Shown here one piece after another: positions 46,211 through 59,578 of a stretch of 64,000 nucleotides of DNA. The notes under the pieces were generated by a model. It was not told where the DNA came from. It saw only the letters and a list, made by a program, of their open reading frames with translations, and did no database searches. Each line of letters begins with the position of its first letter. The stretch's first letter is position 1. The DNA is from Platycnemis pennipes. Its lineage: Eukaryota; Arthropoda; Insecta; Odonata; Platycnemididae. The position numbers were made by a program, and so were the translations under genes. The stretch lies in contig OW121848.1 of NCBI GenBank assembly GCA_933228895.1, forward strand, positions 95,065,470-95,129,469. Direction: 5' to 3'.

Positions 46211-49200
46211 AAAATGTAATGGATATTAGCTCTAAGCTCCTATCAGTTGTAATTTTTTCCTTTGAGTATTCCGGTTTCGGAGTCGTGAGCCTCTGAAGTG
46301 ATTCTTCGCAATGTGGATTACTCATAGAGAACAAATATTTGGAGTGATTCTGTGGATGCCAGGAAAGCGAAAGTTTGATCTTGGTACCTTTTGTAAATAA
46401 GGGAAGTACGATAAAATATGTGTATTATGGAATCACGAAATTGTAATACTGTCATCGAATACTATAGAAAACGTTTATCCTATGAACTATTATATATTTG
46501 TTCAAAACAACAAACTCCCTTCAAACTCTGAGGGTAACAATCTACTGCACCCTCGTATATCCTAACTGGAAATATTTTCTAGAGCAAAAACTAATTTATC
46601 GACGTAAAAGAACATGTTGCAAGGAGTATTCAACGGGCCCTTCAACAATCCACGGCAAATACAAGATTTCCTATACATGTAGATACTATATAATACTAGA
46701 TATATTTCTGCTTGACCCTAGTAAAGATGCCAGCGTATAGATGCTCGGCTTGAAAGCCCCTTTATACATTAAGGGGCAAATACCGCTGATTACCTATTTT
46801 CAAAGCAAATTTCCACGTTCTCCATTAACATTTCGTATTACCTAAGTTTCTAAATGTATTGTAATTTAAAAACTCGTATTTACTGTCACAATGGTTCAAA
46901 AATTTCCGTAATTAATAATGTTCCTTGCATAAGAGGGATAAAATAGCTGCGAGCACAGTATTAAAGTCTTTGAAATGATCATCTTCGTTGAGGATTTTCC
47001 AGTTCGCATGTCAATTCTGTCAAATTAAGAACACAAAACGGAAAATCGTGGAATATTTTAACCCTGTCATCTCCAAGACCTCACCAGCAATATTTTCCAC
47101 ATGAAAAAAATCACATAAGTCACGGTTTGTATTTGAAAGTGATTATTAAGATCTCTATAATGTGCTACATCCTACTCTGAATACACTTTGGTGTTGAGGC
47201 TCCACTCTTTAGCACATTTAATATGGTGCGTTATGAACTAGTTTGGAGAAAAAGGAACTTGAGTTTTGTTTTGGGTGTCGAAATCCAGTGTCAAACTTTA
47301 GAGAAAAAATCAATGGACGTTATTTTATCATTTTTTTGTAAAACTGCCACAAGTATTCCGTCTCACCTTTGCGACTATGGGAGGTATTCTAATAAGGGCA
47401 GAAAAGTTTGAGTTTTTAGTTTGTTCACAGGCCTTGAGTCATTCAATGTTCATTCCCTAAATGAATTTTTTATTCGTTATTTCACCTCTTTGATTTACTT
47501 ATGTTTCAACGAAGTAACGAATAATATTGCATTTGTATCTTGCTTTTCTAATAATACATGAGCGGCGTGGAATTTAAAAATGTATTTTAGTCAATCTGTC
47601 AATTATCAAACGATCAGTAAGAACATTCACGAATCAAATTTTACCTCTAAGCTTGGATGACAGAAAAATCATTGACTTACATGCCACAGCAGGAATTGCA
47701 TGATATCATGAAACGGGCGATAGGATTGCTGGTGAAAATTAATGTGAAGGAAGCGATATACTAGCTTGACGTTTAGCGATTTCTGAGTATTAAACGAATT
47801 TCAATGAAATTCGTGGAGTTTGACTCCTTCATAAAAAATGACGCCTGCTGCTTTCATTTAATAGCAATAAAGGATGGTTAGGGCAATGGTCAGAATGATA
47901 ATGATCAAAAGTGAAAAATTTAACGTAATTTTATTTTACTTCCGTGCTCAGCGCTGGCGGTTAACCGCCCGATATTTAATCGTTCCTGAGCGTAAATGAG
48001 ACGAATGAGAATTCTCTTACCAGCGTTTCAATCACGAGTAATTATCGTGCGCCGACACCTTATGCAAATGAGGATTGACAAATTTCGCGTTCCCCTATTC
48101 GTCATAAGTGGATAAATCGAAATGCGATATGCAAAGCATGCACTAACATAACGATGACACTATGGTATCGATGTCGCTGATGGCAACTAAAATACTAGCT
48201 TCACATGAGCAAGAGGGAGAATACCTGTCTGTAGAAATCTTAGAAATCTTCCTTAAATTGAAATATATAAATAAATTAGTGTACAGAGGATTGCAGAGAT
48301 AATTTAAAGCAATTCAACGCTACACTTGAATGACGATTTCCAACTAAGAGAGGAGTTAAATCTTGCTTAGAGTACATCGTGGCCATATCATTAAATCTAC
48401 TAACTCATCAAACCGGTTGTGAACAAAATAGGCTGCAACCCATTACCCAAGACATTATACGGATACTATTCGCTAATATTCCCTTTTGTCATGGAAGATG
48501 AATGTTACGCAGTGCGTATGTTTTGAGCAGATAACGCCTTGATATTTTTGGATGGATTCTCGCCTTTTTTATAAGCACAGTGAGGTATGTAATGATAGTG
48601 GGCGTTATTTGGTGGAAATCCTGTATAATTGGAGCCTTCAAAGAAATATCAACTTGGCTGTTTCCACATGTATTTGTCGTTCATACTATTCGACTGGCAT
48701 TCGTTAATTAAACTGCTAAAAATTCCATAAAAATCCCATCATGTTCCGCACTCTTGGATTACTACTGCACGATTTCCCACTGACGCAAAGGCATTTGCAT
48801 CATTGCATCCATGTTATCAAAACGGTTCCTTTTCCCGATGACATGACATCGACCCAAAGGAGATGCTTTGCCATCTGGCATTTGTCTCCTCTTCGTTCTT
48901 TCCAGCTCACTTTCTCTTAGCGAGAGAGAGAGAGAGAACAGGAACGAGTGAAACAGAGCTCCTCTCTTATCCACCCCTCTTATCGGAGAGGAAAAGCGCA
49001 TGGAAAACGTTGTAACATTATTTTTCGTAACTCGAAACCCGTTTTTTTTATTCTCTGCGTGATAAACTCCCTCTAAATCGCCATGACCTTTCCAAGTAAA
49101 AAAAGAGAAGCGTACTGGCGGCTGTACCTCGAGACGCCATCGCCGGGGTCCATCAATTTCGGGTGGGTGTGATTTATAAGCACCGAAGGTACAAAAAGAG

Positions 49201-50120
49201 ATACATTTTTCATCCTCGCCCTGAACGATCACCCTCACCAAACTATCCCTCTTCGAATCTCTCTCTCAATCCATGCTTCTCTCACCCACATCCAGTTCTT
49301 GACACTTCCCTTTCAATTTATTTTCTATCTGCTTTTCCTTTCTCAACTCTCCAAAATAGAATTCTGAGCAGTTTAGCTCCAACTTAGCCGATGTTACTTA
49401 AAGTTGATGAAAATAGTAATAATAAGTACCTACAATATTTATATACTACTATATACTACATACTACACATACATATACTACTAAGTGCCCACAATATTCC
49501 TATTGGTTTTTTGCGCTATAGGAACCATCTACATCATTATCTAGGTAAGGCCTATCTTTGCTTTAGTTAAGGTAAACTAACATTGATATTGACACTAATG
49601 TGTTGAAAGTCAGTTTTGTTAAAGAAATATAGGGTGAAAATTGCACTTATCATTTTTATCACCATGACTGTAATAAATTTTTAAATGGTATTGCCTCTCA
49701 CTATTTTCCATGAGTTTACTTGATCCATTCCAATGGAGTGAGTAACCAGGCACTATATCCAAAAGTGTAACAATCTCTTACCGTGAAAGTTTATACACAA
49801 GTGTCACAAAATGATCAAATAGGGTTGAGGTAACTAGGAACTATTTTCAAGTACATCCTGTTTCCAGGATTCAGACTATTGAATTGGCCGAATTGCTAAC
49901 AAATATGACAGTCCTCGGGTTTTCAGGTTTTTTGTATGCCAAATATTTCTCTCCAATTATTTTCGGAAGGAAATATTCGTTCTTTTTTTGCTTCTACTTG
50001 TTCATCACCTTTGCCTCTAAATCTCTGTTATTAATGCAAACTATTTGATGGGTCTCTTCTGTTTAACAGCAAAACGATTAGACCTCAATTTTATAATGCC
50101 GACAATTAGAGATTATAAAA
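46211..50120. other. No supported gene; scattered small motifs
   Basis: A 7-bp hairpin GCCCCTT/AAGGGGC lies at 46756-46777. A perfect 14-bp palindrome GGCGGTTAACCGCC is at 47956-47969, and an octamer ATGCAAAT at 48062-48069. A (GA)n repeat lies at 48922-48937. A TACTACA-type tandem region is at 49444-49485. The minus-strand frame 48762-49241 (159 codons) is long but domain-less and includes the GA repeat. Confidence 0.4.
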
Positions 50121-50127
50121 AAATGTG

Positions 50128-50385
50128 TAAACTTTAAAGAAAAGACGAGAGAACCTAATCGGTCATATCTTAAGACCTGATGGTATGATTAAGTCCATCG
50201 TCGAGAACCAAGTGATCAGGAAGACTAGAAAGAGGGTCTCGTACATATTGATCAGAGGGGAGAAAGATATGAAGGAAAGATATAAAGGCTTATGTAAATA
50301 TGATGAGATTAGCCGATACGAAAACTGAGTGGAGAGCTGCGTCAAATTAATCTTAGAATTGATAGCTGGTGATAATGATGAAAGA
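50128..50385 (+). mobile_element. 5'-truncated, diverged non-LTR copy (main family)
   Basis: AAAGAAAAGACGAGAGAACC, CCTGATGGTATGATTAAGTC, GATTAGCCGATACGAAAACT and GAGAGCTGCGTCAAATTAAT identify the family. It ends in a short GATAATGATGA tail. Many substitutions make it one of the older copies. Confidence 0.7.
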
Positions 50386-51535
50386 GTACTAAACAAGGTG
50401 TTCTTTCCCAGTTGTAATTTTCGTAAGGATATTCAGAAATAATTATTTATATATCATTTTAAAAGATGAACCTAGAAAAGATGAAACCCTAGAGATGATC
50501 TCTGATAATCTTCTGTCAAATATTCATTATCTTTCAGAGACACATCAGCATTCATAAAATTACTATTAGTGTCATAAGAGAATTGGATCTGAAGAAGAAT
50601 AGCGGAAATACGATAACCAGAATGGAAGACAAATATTACTGGGTAGGGAAGAAAGAAAATTGTGGAAGGAGGGTGGTTGATGGGTCACGGTGAAATGCTG
50701 AGCAAGAGAGGACAAGGGATGAAAGGAATTGACAATGCATGAGCCCACACGGGGTGAAGGAATAGCGCATGCGTTGCAATAGGAAGAAAATATAGTAAAA
50801 GGATAGAAAGGTTCAAAATCTGCGAGTGCTCCATAAAAATCTACCCTAGCCGGTAAAACATCAATAATTTTCACAATTTGGAATTAGTGAAGTTAATGGT
50901 TCTTGAAAAAAAACGCATTTTGTGCCCTTAATGCCAGTTCGGCTGGTTAGAAGAGTTCACCAAGTACTAAGCAACACGGCTCGTCAAATTCACATATCGG
51001 ACAAATGGAGTCAGTTTCAGGAACTAATTTCCCCTAAATGCGACGCCTGTGGTACCCCGGGACGTCTCATAACCAGAAAATTATATACCCTTGGTTTATC
51101 TGGGCGTGTCTAAAGGCCTCTCTCATATTTGAAACGGGAACCTCCGGGTTTGCTGCCCAACAGAACACAGTGAGTGACCCCTTTCCCCCTTTCCTTTGAA
51201 AGAAATCTCTTTCATCATTAATGCCGGCGATGCCGGCTAAATCAATGCATTAGGAGTGCCAGATAGATATCTATAGTACTAAGAATACTAAAAATCAAGG
51301 TCGCCAGCTAGTTTTTTCACAGAGGTAAAATTTGATTTTTTAACCCAAACAATGTCGGTTATTGAAAACGAGACCTGCTGCTATTAAAATTATAATTCAT
51401 TTTCATGAAATCTTTATTTCCACAGTTATCATTTACAGTTCAAGCGGAGGTTTCGATCCCAAACTATATTCTCGGTATACCAGCAGTAATAATTAATATA
51501 ATATACATTTAAAGGGACAGAACGGGGCAATAACT
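50386..51535. other. No recognised gene
   Basis: The 100-codon minus-strand frame (50572-50874) and the 63-codon frame with CDACGTPG (50922-51113) have no assignable domain. Confidence 0.35.
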
Positions 51536-51539
51536 TTTG

Positions 51540-52200
51540 TCAGCGACTGGTGTTCGATTTCCTGGACATGAATATTTCCTCCTTTTTACGCTAGCCCGGT
51601 TAGCTCCACCTTTTCGAATACCTTTTTCTCCACGAGTTCCAATCAAGATCACCAATGGCACCAGTGTTAAATTTCGGGCTCGCCTCGATTTGCGGACCCC
51701 GCAGTCTGCAGTACTCTGTGCTTCCCCGCGGCCGACACGGCGGCATAGAGAGCCACCATCCCCTCTCCTTCCCTCAAACCCCGCTCTCGATTAATCGTTT
51801 TTGGGTATGCATCGATCGTGGTCTCGTTCGAGGCGAGGAACCCTCAGACGGGCGAAGGGGGGGATTTAGAGGGGAGTCCCGGTGGCGGAGGAGGGAGGGC
51901 GGGGGGTGGGGAAGTACACGGCGCATGAGTGTGTGGCTCAATGTGTGCGTTTATGTCTGCTTGTGGGTGGGTGGAGTGGTTTGGGACGGAGGCGAAGTAG
52001 CAGTAGCGTGCGTAAGATGCACGGGAGTCGGCTGCACAGGGAGACAGGTGCGCTCGAAAGATGGGCGGAATGGGGCCGAGCGACGGAGACGGAAGAGTGG
52101 TCGATGAGTCGGGGAAGAGTTTTGATGCGGGGAAGGCGGGAGACATGCGAGGACTGGCGGGGGAGGAAGACCGTGGCTATCCCCAAATACGAGTGTCTAT
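51540..52200. other. GC-rich island, G-rich on the + strand from 51840
   Basis: CpG-containing, purine/G-rich sequence surrounded by AT-rich DNA. Frames of 80-150 codons overlap on both strands. It resembles the other islands; it may be regulatory or a 5' untranslated exon. Confidence 0.4.
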
Positions 52201-52578
52201 GAGAGACCGAGGAATCATGATTTCACCCGTCAATATGCAAGCCTTGGAATACACTAGAATCTCCCAATATGCATTCATGAAATCTCAAAATCGGTACCGT
52301 AACCATGTGTACTATTCGTGCCTACGCAGTCTGCTGACGGTATAACTATGGAGGACGTTTATATATTTTCTCGCGAGATTGATGAATTTGTAAATTATTG
52401 TACCTATAGTTCTCAATAAATAACCCATGCTTCTTAATTCAATATTAATACGAAAGCTTCAAGGCGTATCTTTTTCCGATTTTCTGTTTCAGCCGCTATG
52501 CATGTACCACAAGCTGGTCTAAAACAGTGTGGTGGGAGTTGATAGGACACCAGCAGAGGAAAAAGTGAAGGTAGAGAT

Positions 52579-52618
52579 CAAGGAGTGTATAAACACTCCC
52601 AGATCCCTACACTCCTTG
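52579..52618. repeat. 11-bp inverted repeat
   Basis: CAAGGAGTGTA and TACACTCCTTG pair perfectly around an 18-nt loop. Confidence 0.6.
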
Positions 52619-52619
52619 G

Positions 52620-55600
52620 TAGTGATGTAAGAATGAACATATAGAAAACGAAATGCTTCGTTATGCTAATATTTTTCTTGGTTTGTGATTAAGTTATGAA
52701 TTATTCAATGGTGTTAAGTTTTTTCAAATCTCTAATAATTGTTTAGGATAGTATCTTAAATATTTCTTCGGGATGGTCTAACTCCACTCCCTCATTCAAT
52801 TTTTAACACGTTGTTCCCTAGATGACTTTCTTTACAACTTAAAAATGCGTCTAGCGAATATAGCCTCATGACGATGCCGAGTACCTCTCCACCCTTCCTC
52901 CGATTCCAGAAAAATCGTACCTCTGCCCAATTACCCACCTATTCTACTTGGTGCAAATGAACTCAGCTGACTTTCGTTTCCCCCAAATAATTATAACTAT
53001 GACTACGCCCTTTGGCACTATACCAATCCAGGAATGCATCTCCCTATCTCTAGAGACTCGCCTCAGAGATCGGAGCAGAGCTCCCGCAGCACGCAGTTAT
53101 TTAATACTGTTTTCAATATTGTTTTTTTGTACGTAGTTTTTCGTGATTCGGGTAACTCTTTCCAGGAAGAAGCTGAAAGAGCTTATTGGACCTGAAAAAA
53201 ATTCTCAATATAACAATAAACACGTAATAGTCGGGTTTATTTCGGTACACCGTTACTAAATCAGTTACGTCAAAATGTTGCCCAGTTTGGATCTTTTATC
53301 GATAGATTAGTTAGCATTTATACGGGAAATACGGCCAAGCATTTGTTCGGCTTGATGTTTCTCAGCTCTCTGATCCGCATGCATGGGTCTTTAATCTCTA
53401 AGAAGTCACCGGGTTCCGGCTGCGACAAGGAAAAAAATTGTTAACGCGCGCGCTGCGGTGGCTGGGGCCAACGACATTAGCTTGGCCTTCTAAATGTACT
53501 GATATGCCATTCATTCACCTACGACGGGTAACCTTCACCAGTGGTTTCCAAATTTATTATTTTTTTAGTTTCATCGCCCGCATGTATCGGCGGCGGGAGA
53601 TAAGGCCGGTCACATGGTATCCTTGAGAATTCCATACAACACATTTCCCGTATTTCAATAAAATTTTCCATTCGTCATTTATATTTTAAAAAAGCGACAA
53701 AGATTTGTTTTCCACCGATCAGCATTTCACCCACGCCGAAAAACAGGTTGTATTCTCTCTTGCGTAATACTATGTATTTTTGTCTACGTCCCACGGCCTG
53801 AATAATACTAATTAATTGGAATAACATAGTATTATTATCTGACACTTAAAACTTTCCACAATGCGATCAATCGAACTTTATTTCAATATTTACCATCTAA
53901 CGTTTGCTTTTAGCCGCTACGCATAGAACAGAGGTATTATTTAACTCTGTTTAGAGCAATAAATACGCGGGCTTTATAGCATTTCGTCCAATGGTCCTGA
54001 ATGTTTGTCCAGCTACTCTGATAATAATTGGTTCATAATATTTACCATTTAGAGTTTAATCCATTTTGTCTTTAGGCAATCAAAATGAGTAATACAATAT
54101 AATTAAGGAGTAGTGAAGCATTGTAAAATTGACTGAGGAGGGAAGGACACTCAACCAAGTTAAGATGAAATAACCACTGACAGATATATAAAAATACACG
54201 TTAAAATAAAATGAGAAATACAATTCATGCAATATGCAAAAACCACTAACATAATCACATGAAAACTGGACGTTTAAAGTAATTAATACTAAGAGTTCAC
54301 AGGCCATGTTTTTCAACTGAATTAATTTAAAGCTTAGAAATCTTTGTCATCAGAAATAGCTGATGAAACAAAAAATATTAGGAAGACGTAAATTTTCACA
54401 TAGGTTTTCCTGTAAGTAGTTACATACGACTAACATAACCCCAGAGTCCTGCAGTGACGAAGCATTAAGTGAATAAAGCAATGTTTTCAATATTCATATC
54501 AAAATGGAGTCATACACATTTCTCGTGAGGGTATTTTTTGGTTTTTCCGCCAAAGAGTAAATAATTTGCACTCTACTCACCACACCTCTCCCCCGTAGAT
54601 TGCTACCGAAGATGTGCTAACAGTTTCAATAGCGCACTTAGAATATTTGTACGCCATTTCAACACGTTCCGTTAATTTATGAATGTATATATTTCTGTCA
54701 CAGTGACTTCCTCAGAGGAGGGATCACATCCCGCATTTTTCGTATGTGCGATCCCCAAGGTGAGTCAATGCACTTAGCTACGCGCGGGGAAACACCTCTC
54801 TCCCGATTTCCTCAAACCGTTTTCCCGCGCTGCCTTCAAGCCCAGTTTTCCTCCGCGTCAAATAGCAACCACCTGCATGATCTCTTTCCACGAATAAGCT
54901 CCCTCCACACATTAGAGCGAATTATTTCAAAAAATTATGGCCACTCTACATGTGTTGCAACAGTATGCGAAACTTTTTCCGCAGTAAACGTCCCCTAATA
55001 AGAAACTAAGTCATTTGTTCACAGATATTTGCAATGACATCACTACCTAGCCATAGCCGAAAAGATTGGTCTGTACAGGCAATACTCTACTTACTATACT
55101 CTACTGGCAATACTCTACTGTATTCCATTTTCTTTTACGTGATTGAAAATCGCAGTCAATTTTTATATTGTGTAAATACATATATCTTTTCAATCTATCT
55201 ATACATTTACTGGTGGACCATATTAAATAAAATACGAATTCAGAATAGAAAAAAAACTGAGTCGTCATATTGCATGCCAATACATAAAGCTTAATTTATT
55301 TTTAGTAATGATTAAATTACTCACCAAATTACTTCAGAATTCACTTGAGTGGTATTTGCATCGTTCTATTTCACATTTATTATCATCACTTTCTTTTGAT
55401 CTTCTTATCTCTGTAGCTATCGCTGTCCGTAACCTGAGTAAAACAAGAGAAAAAAAATGAATTACAAGTAATAATTAGATGACGCTTTCTCTTAACCGCA
55501 GTTTTTTTTCTTGAGAGTGAATTTTTCTTACTATTGGAAGTCATTTATGGCTTATCTCGCCCATTTCTTTAGATATTTTTTACTTGAAATATTGATAACC

Positions 55601-58600
55601 CTAATTTCAGGTTTCAATATCCAGATAACAAAAGTCCGCCATCTCTGGGCTACGCTGGCCTATATTTTTATAATAATGCGGTCGTTTGCCATTGATGTTT
55701 CTCATTGGTTTTTATGCCCTCGTATTAGTTTTTATCGCCTTTACTAAGGTAATCGTCCTTCCCCACCTACTTAATTCCTATTGTCGCCTTTTTTTAACAA
55801 TCGCCCCCTTTCGTTTATTTTCATCAAAGTTTATTGGCGTTCACAGAGTAGCAAAGAGATTTGACAGATTTATCCCTACCTGAATCATTTAGAGTTGCAT
55901 AGCAAATAATTCGACATCATCATGACATAGAGAGGTTTATCAGATAGTGAAAATTGCAAAATACTTCATTTCACGACTGATGGGCAGATGGGCAGGTTAA
56001 ATCTATCGCCTAAAAATAATTCAAGTTTGGCAATTTTTCTTCTCTTTGCCTTGGCTGATATCCGGTTTTGTAAGAATATTTCATGCATATCTATGTTTGA
56101 ACACCCCTTTCAAGTTCACAAAATTTATTTTAGCTTCAATATTTGGAAATTGAGGATATAAAAAATGTTAACACTATAAGTGCCGACAGCCGTATTTTTT
56201 CCCTTTTGCCTCAATTAAATACTTTCCCGGAAAAATCATTACTAGACTTTCATCTAATACAATTTTCTTGGATGGCCAGTGAAGGAAATTCTAGCCTAGC
56301 AAATGGTCAAGGTCAGTGGGAGTATAAATTGGAGTATAAAGTTATCTATAGTGGATGAGTAATACTCCAAACGGTTAATCTACACAGGCTAAAAGAAAGA
56401 GAATCAAAATAAGTTGATCAAGACAATCGTTTCCTCACCACTTGTCATTTACTTATTAATACTTACATCATGACATTTCATCAAAAATGATGTAAGCGAA
56501 CAACTAAGCAGGAGTTTCATAAATGCTCAGAGCAAAGACGTTTTTTGGCCATTGCTGATCAGTCACTTGATTAGCGAATATTTTTACACAAGGTTAGAGA
56601 ATAATTTCACGCTCGCCGTTCTTTATTTTACTGGTTCACTTCACCCTGCATTGCAAACCTTTCCTCCCAATCCTTTCTTACTCGAGTGACCTATCATCGT
56701 TCTCGGCCCTCTTTAACTAATTTTCCTTCCTACGGTCAGATGCTAATTCTTCTCCCTTATTAATCATTATATCTGTTTATAACGTTCCCGCGCAAGTTTT
56801 CTTCCTTGAACACACTTTCAATAGTATTATAACGACGCTTTCACGCTATAGTTTCACAACGAGAGAAAATTAATGCCTATTAAACCCACGTTATGTGCAA
56901 AGGTTGACGACACATATTTATTCCCATTGACTTAATCAAACATTTCACTCAACTGAGCATGTATGGTACATTCCAGCGCCTAGTGACAGGCAAGACTTGC
57001 CATCTCTCCCAGAATTCCGGGAATCTCCAGGAATTCAGGTATTAGGCGTATCTAGGCACTTCTCTCCCTGTGGTAGGCAAGTATCTCCTGAAATTGGGAA
57101 TATGCTGATCTGTCAAATTTACGTCTCGCAATTAAAAACGTTCCATCAGTCTTCTTTCATTCTTTGAATACATGAAAATCATCCCATACTAAAGGCATTT
57201 CACGTAAATTTCACCGCATCGATTTATTTCCCTTTCGTATTTCCGATTCCTAGAGTTCATCTCGAAACTAATTCTCCCGGAATTTTCACAGCTAAATTAA
57301 AAATCTCCCGCAATGGACTGCTGATAAAGTGGCAATCACATGTGCAGCACGTGAAGGCTGAATTTTCCCCGGGTCTCCTCCTGCGTCACGGCTGATGCGA
57401 TTGAAGAGGAGATTTTCGAGTGGGGAGACAATGCGGGCGTCATCATTCTGCACGTGACTCATGTCACGCACATATCCGGCCCATCGCCAGAAGTAACTCC
57501 CTGAGAATTAGAGAGCAGAAAATTCAGTAGATATATCGCAGGGACAATAGCTGCAATTTTTCCAAAGAAGTTTGTGACTGAAAGTTTTAATTTTTGTTGC
57601 ACAGGAAGATCAACGGCCTTCCTCGGACGAAAAAATGCCAGCAGTTTATTTCCTCTCCGGTTAAACATAACTGTCCCACTTTCAGTTCCTTGACTTGATA
57701 TGGGTGTTTCAATTCCTTGGACGCTCTGCGTATCCTCTTATCTGACTGGGAGAGTCATTCTCAACACCGTCACCGTCTCCCTCCCGTGTGACGTTGGTCG
57801 CTGTCTTCGCCAAGAAAGTAGTGCACCGACGTCACTGTAGTTAAGACGTAAGATGCGAAGGTGTATATTCCCATTGAAGACTTTCACCGGTCTATATTTG
57901 AGTTCTCCGGGCCCAACGCTTCCTCGGTAGATTTTTTCCTTCATTCCGTTATTTGATATTGCCGATGCGTGGACTCCTACGGCAATTCAAAGAACGGCTA
58001 ATTGTCCTGTTTCGACCCAACCCGTAAACTTGTGTTATGACAAACTATGATTTTGCAACTATTTTTTCGTATCACTTTTTTAAAGATGAAGATTTTTTAA
58101 TGCTTTTTGATTGATATTTTTGTTGAATACACACCAGATGAGTGTGAACACAAGATTATCTTCATCGGCATCACAAAAAAATCTTTATCCGATAAGACCC
58201 AATAATTGTGCCAGAGGAAGTGTTTTTAAGCTAGGCAGCGGCGTTTTTCGACAATATGGACCTACTTAGCTGAAGGTAACGAGGTAATGAGATAGCTAAT
58301 GACTAGGAATTAAAAGATTTTGAAGACGATTTGGACTGCGTAAGAACTTGTTTTTTGTATTTTTTTGTGTGTGTTTCATTTCGTCCTTAACTGAGACGAC
58401 TGGCCAATCGTTGGCGCGATTATTCACTTCCTTAAACAAAGCTCCTTCTTACACTACTTCTTTACATTATTCCACTACTTACAGCACCGAATATAAGCAT
58501 ATTAATGTAGTTAATCATGTATATTTACTTTAACACTTTAAGAACCTCATTTGAGACTAGATACCGGATCACTGCCTGCGGTTATAACTTCTCACGATAC

Positions 58601-58885
58601 ATCACAGCTCATATAACACTATAACAAATTAGTTCCTCAAATAGATTCAACAACTTTTTATTGAAAAATAAATTTAATATTCGCCAAGCATATGTGTTTC
58701 TAAAGAGACTGAATATCTATATAGCGCCATCAGATTAGGAAATATGCAATGAAGGGAAGTATCATTGCAAGGAATTATCCATATAAGGAAAAGAAGTAGG
58801 GGAATTAGTTAGGTTTTTAGTGCTCCTAGCTGTTCAATCTAATTTCCTGCAAAGCTGAATTCTAAAACAAACAGGACATACATTT
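52620..58885. other. Long AT-rich stretch without a recognised gene
   Basis: Frames are under 90 codons and domain-less. A small local duplication (GGCAATACTCTACT-like units) lies at 55078-55118. It is consistent with intergenic DNA upstream of the gene starting near 59.4 kb. Confidence 0.4.
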
Positions 58886-58890
58886 CTCAG

Positions 58891-59030
58891 GTACCTAGGA
58901 TTCAAACCCACGGCCAAGGAGGCTACATAATATTAATACAAGGAGGCTAATATAATATCCGTGCCCACGGCCTTTAACTTGCCAAGGAGACATTTCAACC
59001 ACCTGCCTACCACGGCCCTTATATGGGAAA
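58891..59030 (-). repeat. tRNA-derived element interrupted by a 48-bp insert
   Basis: On the minus strand GTGGTAGGCAGGTGG is followed by GGCCGTGGG and the B-box-like GGGTTTGAATCC. The motif GGCCGTGGG occurs twice (58907-58915 and 58964-58972 on the + strand as CCCACGGCC), bracketing 48 bp that contain AAGGAGGCTA twice. It may be a tRNA-like SINE with an internal insertion and target duplication. Confidence 0.4.
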
Positions 59031-59229
59031 GATCAACCAGTGGGCGAATTGTCCCTTGCCAGAGGGTAAGCGGGGTGCAAGCTTATCCATCCTGGGTGAA
59101 AGATGAAAAAATGCAAAAAAGAAATAAGTGAAGACGATGAGGCGGGTAAGGGTTTGGGGGAAAAGAGAGAGTGGAAAGTCTAGCAGCCAACACACAAACG
59201 ATTCCGTAGATCGGGAGGGATTTCCCCGG

Positions 59230-59445
59230 CACTTCCTCCCACCCTTATTACGGTCCTCGCACCTCGCATTTTCCCAATCAGCTCTTCCCACCTCCCCCCC
59301 CCATTCTCCCTCCCCCCCGCCTCCCTCCGTCTAGCCCTCCCGCCTCCTCCTCACGGCCGACCCGGTCCCTGGCCTCCTCCCTCCGCCCCCGCCCCCACCG
59401 CCGCCTCGGCCTTTTAATTCCGCTCACTGGGCCTTGCAGTCATCA
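59230..59445 (+). promoter_or_regulatory. GC-rich promoter of the signal-peptide gene
   Basis: A C-rich, CpG-containing segment precedes the exon. It holds a GC-box-like CCGCCCCCGCCCCCACC (59383-59399), a weak TATA-like CTTTTAATT (59411-59419) and an initiator-like TTGCAGTC (59435-59442). The TATA-to-initiator spacing is about 26 bp. The transcription start is inferred, not shown. Confidence 0.45.
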
Positions 59446-59578
59446 TTCGACCGGCATCACAGCGACCGACCACTGCCGTTCTCACAGCTAGCTCCGCCGC
59501 TTCGTTCGAGGCAAGACAAACAGATTCCGGAGGTTGGTTCGTCCGATTTCCTCGAGGATACTGCAGATTCCGGACGCG

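Noticed and set aside
45476..46334. 135-, 160- and 201-codon frames
   Set aside because: Purine-rich, CpG-bearing island with G homopolymers; mutually overlapping frames without recognisable domains.
48762..49241. 159-codon minus-strand frame
   Set aside because: About the length expected by chance once or a few times in 64 kb; it includes a GA repeat and shows no domain.
50922..51113. Zinc-finger-like CDACGTPG frame
   Set aside because: Only one CxxC pair and no second ligand pair; no domain order to support it.
51655..52107. 150-codon frame in a G-rich island
   Set aside because: Overlaps other frames on both strands; Arg/Gly-rich by composition.
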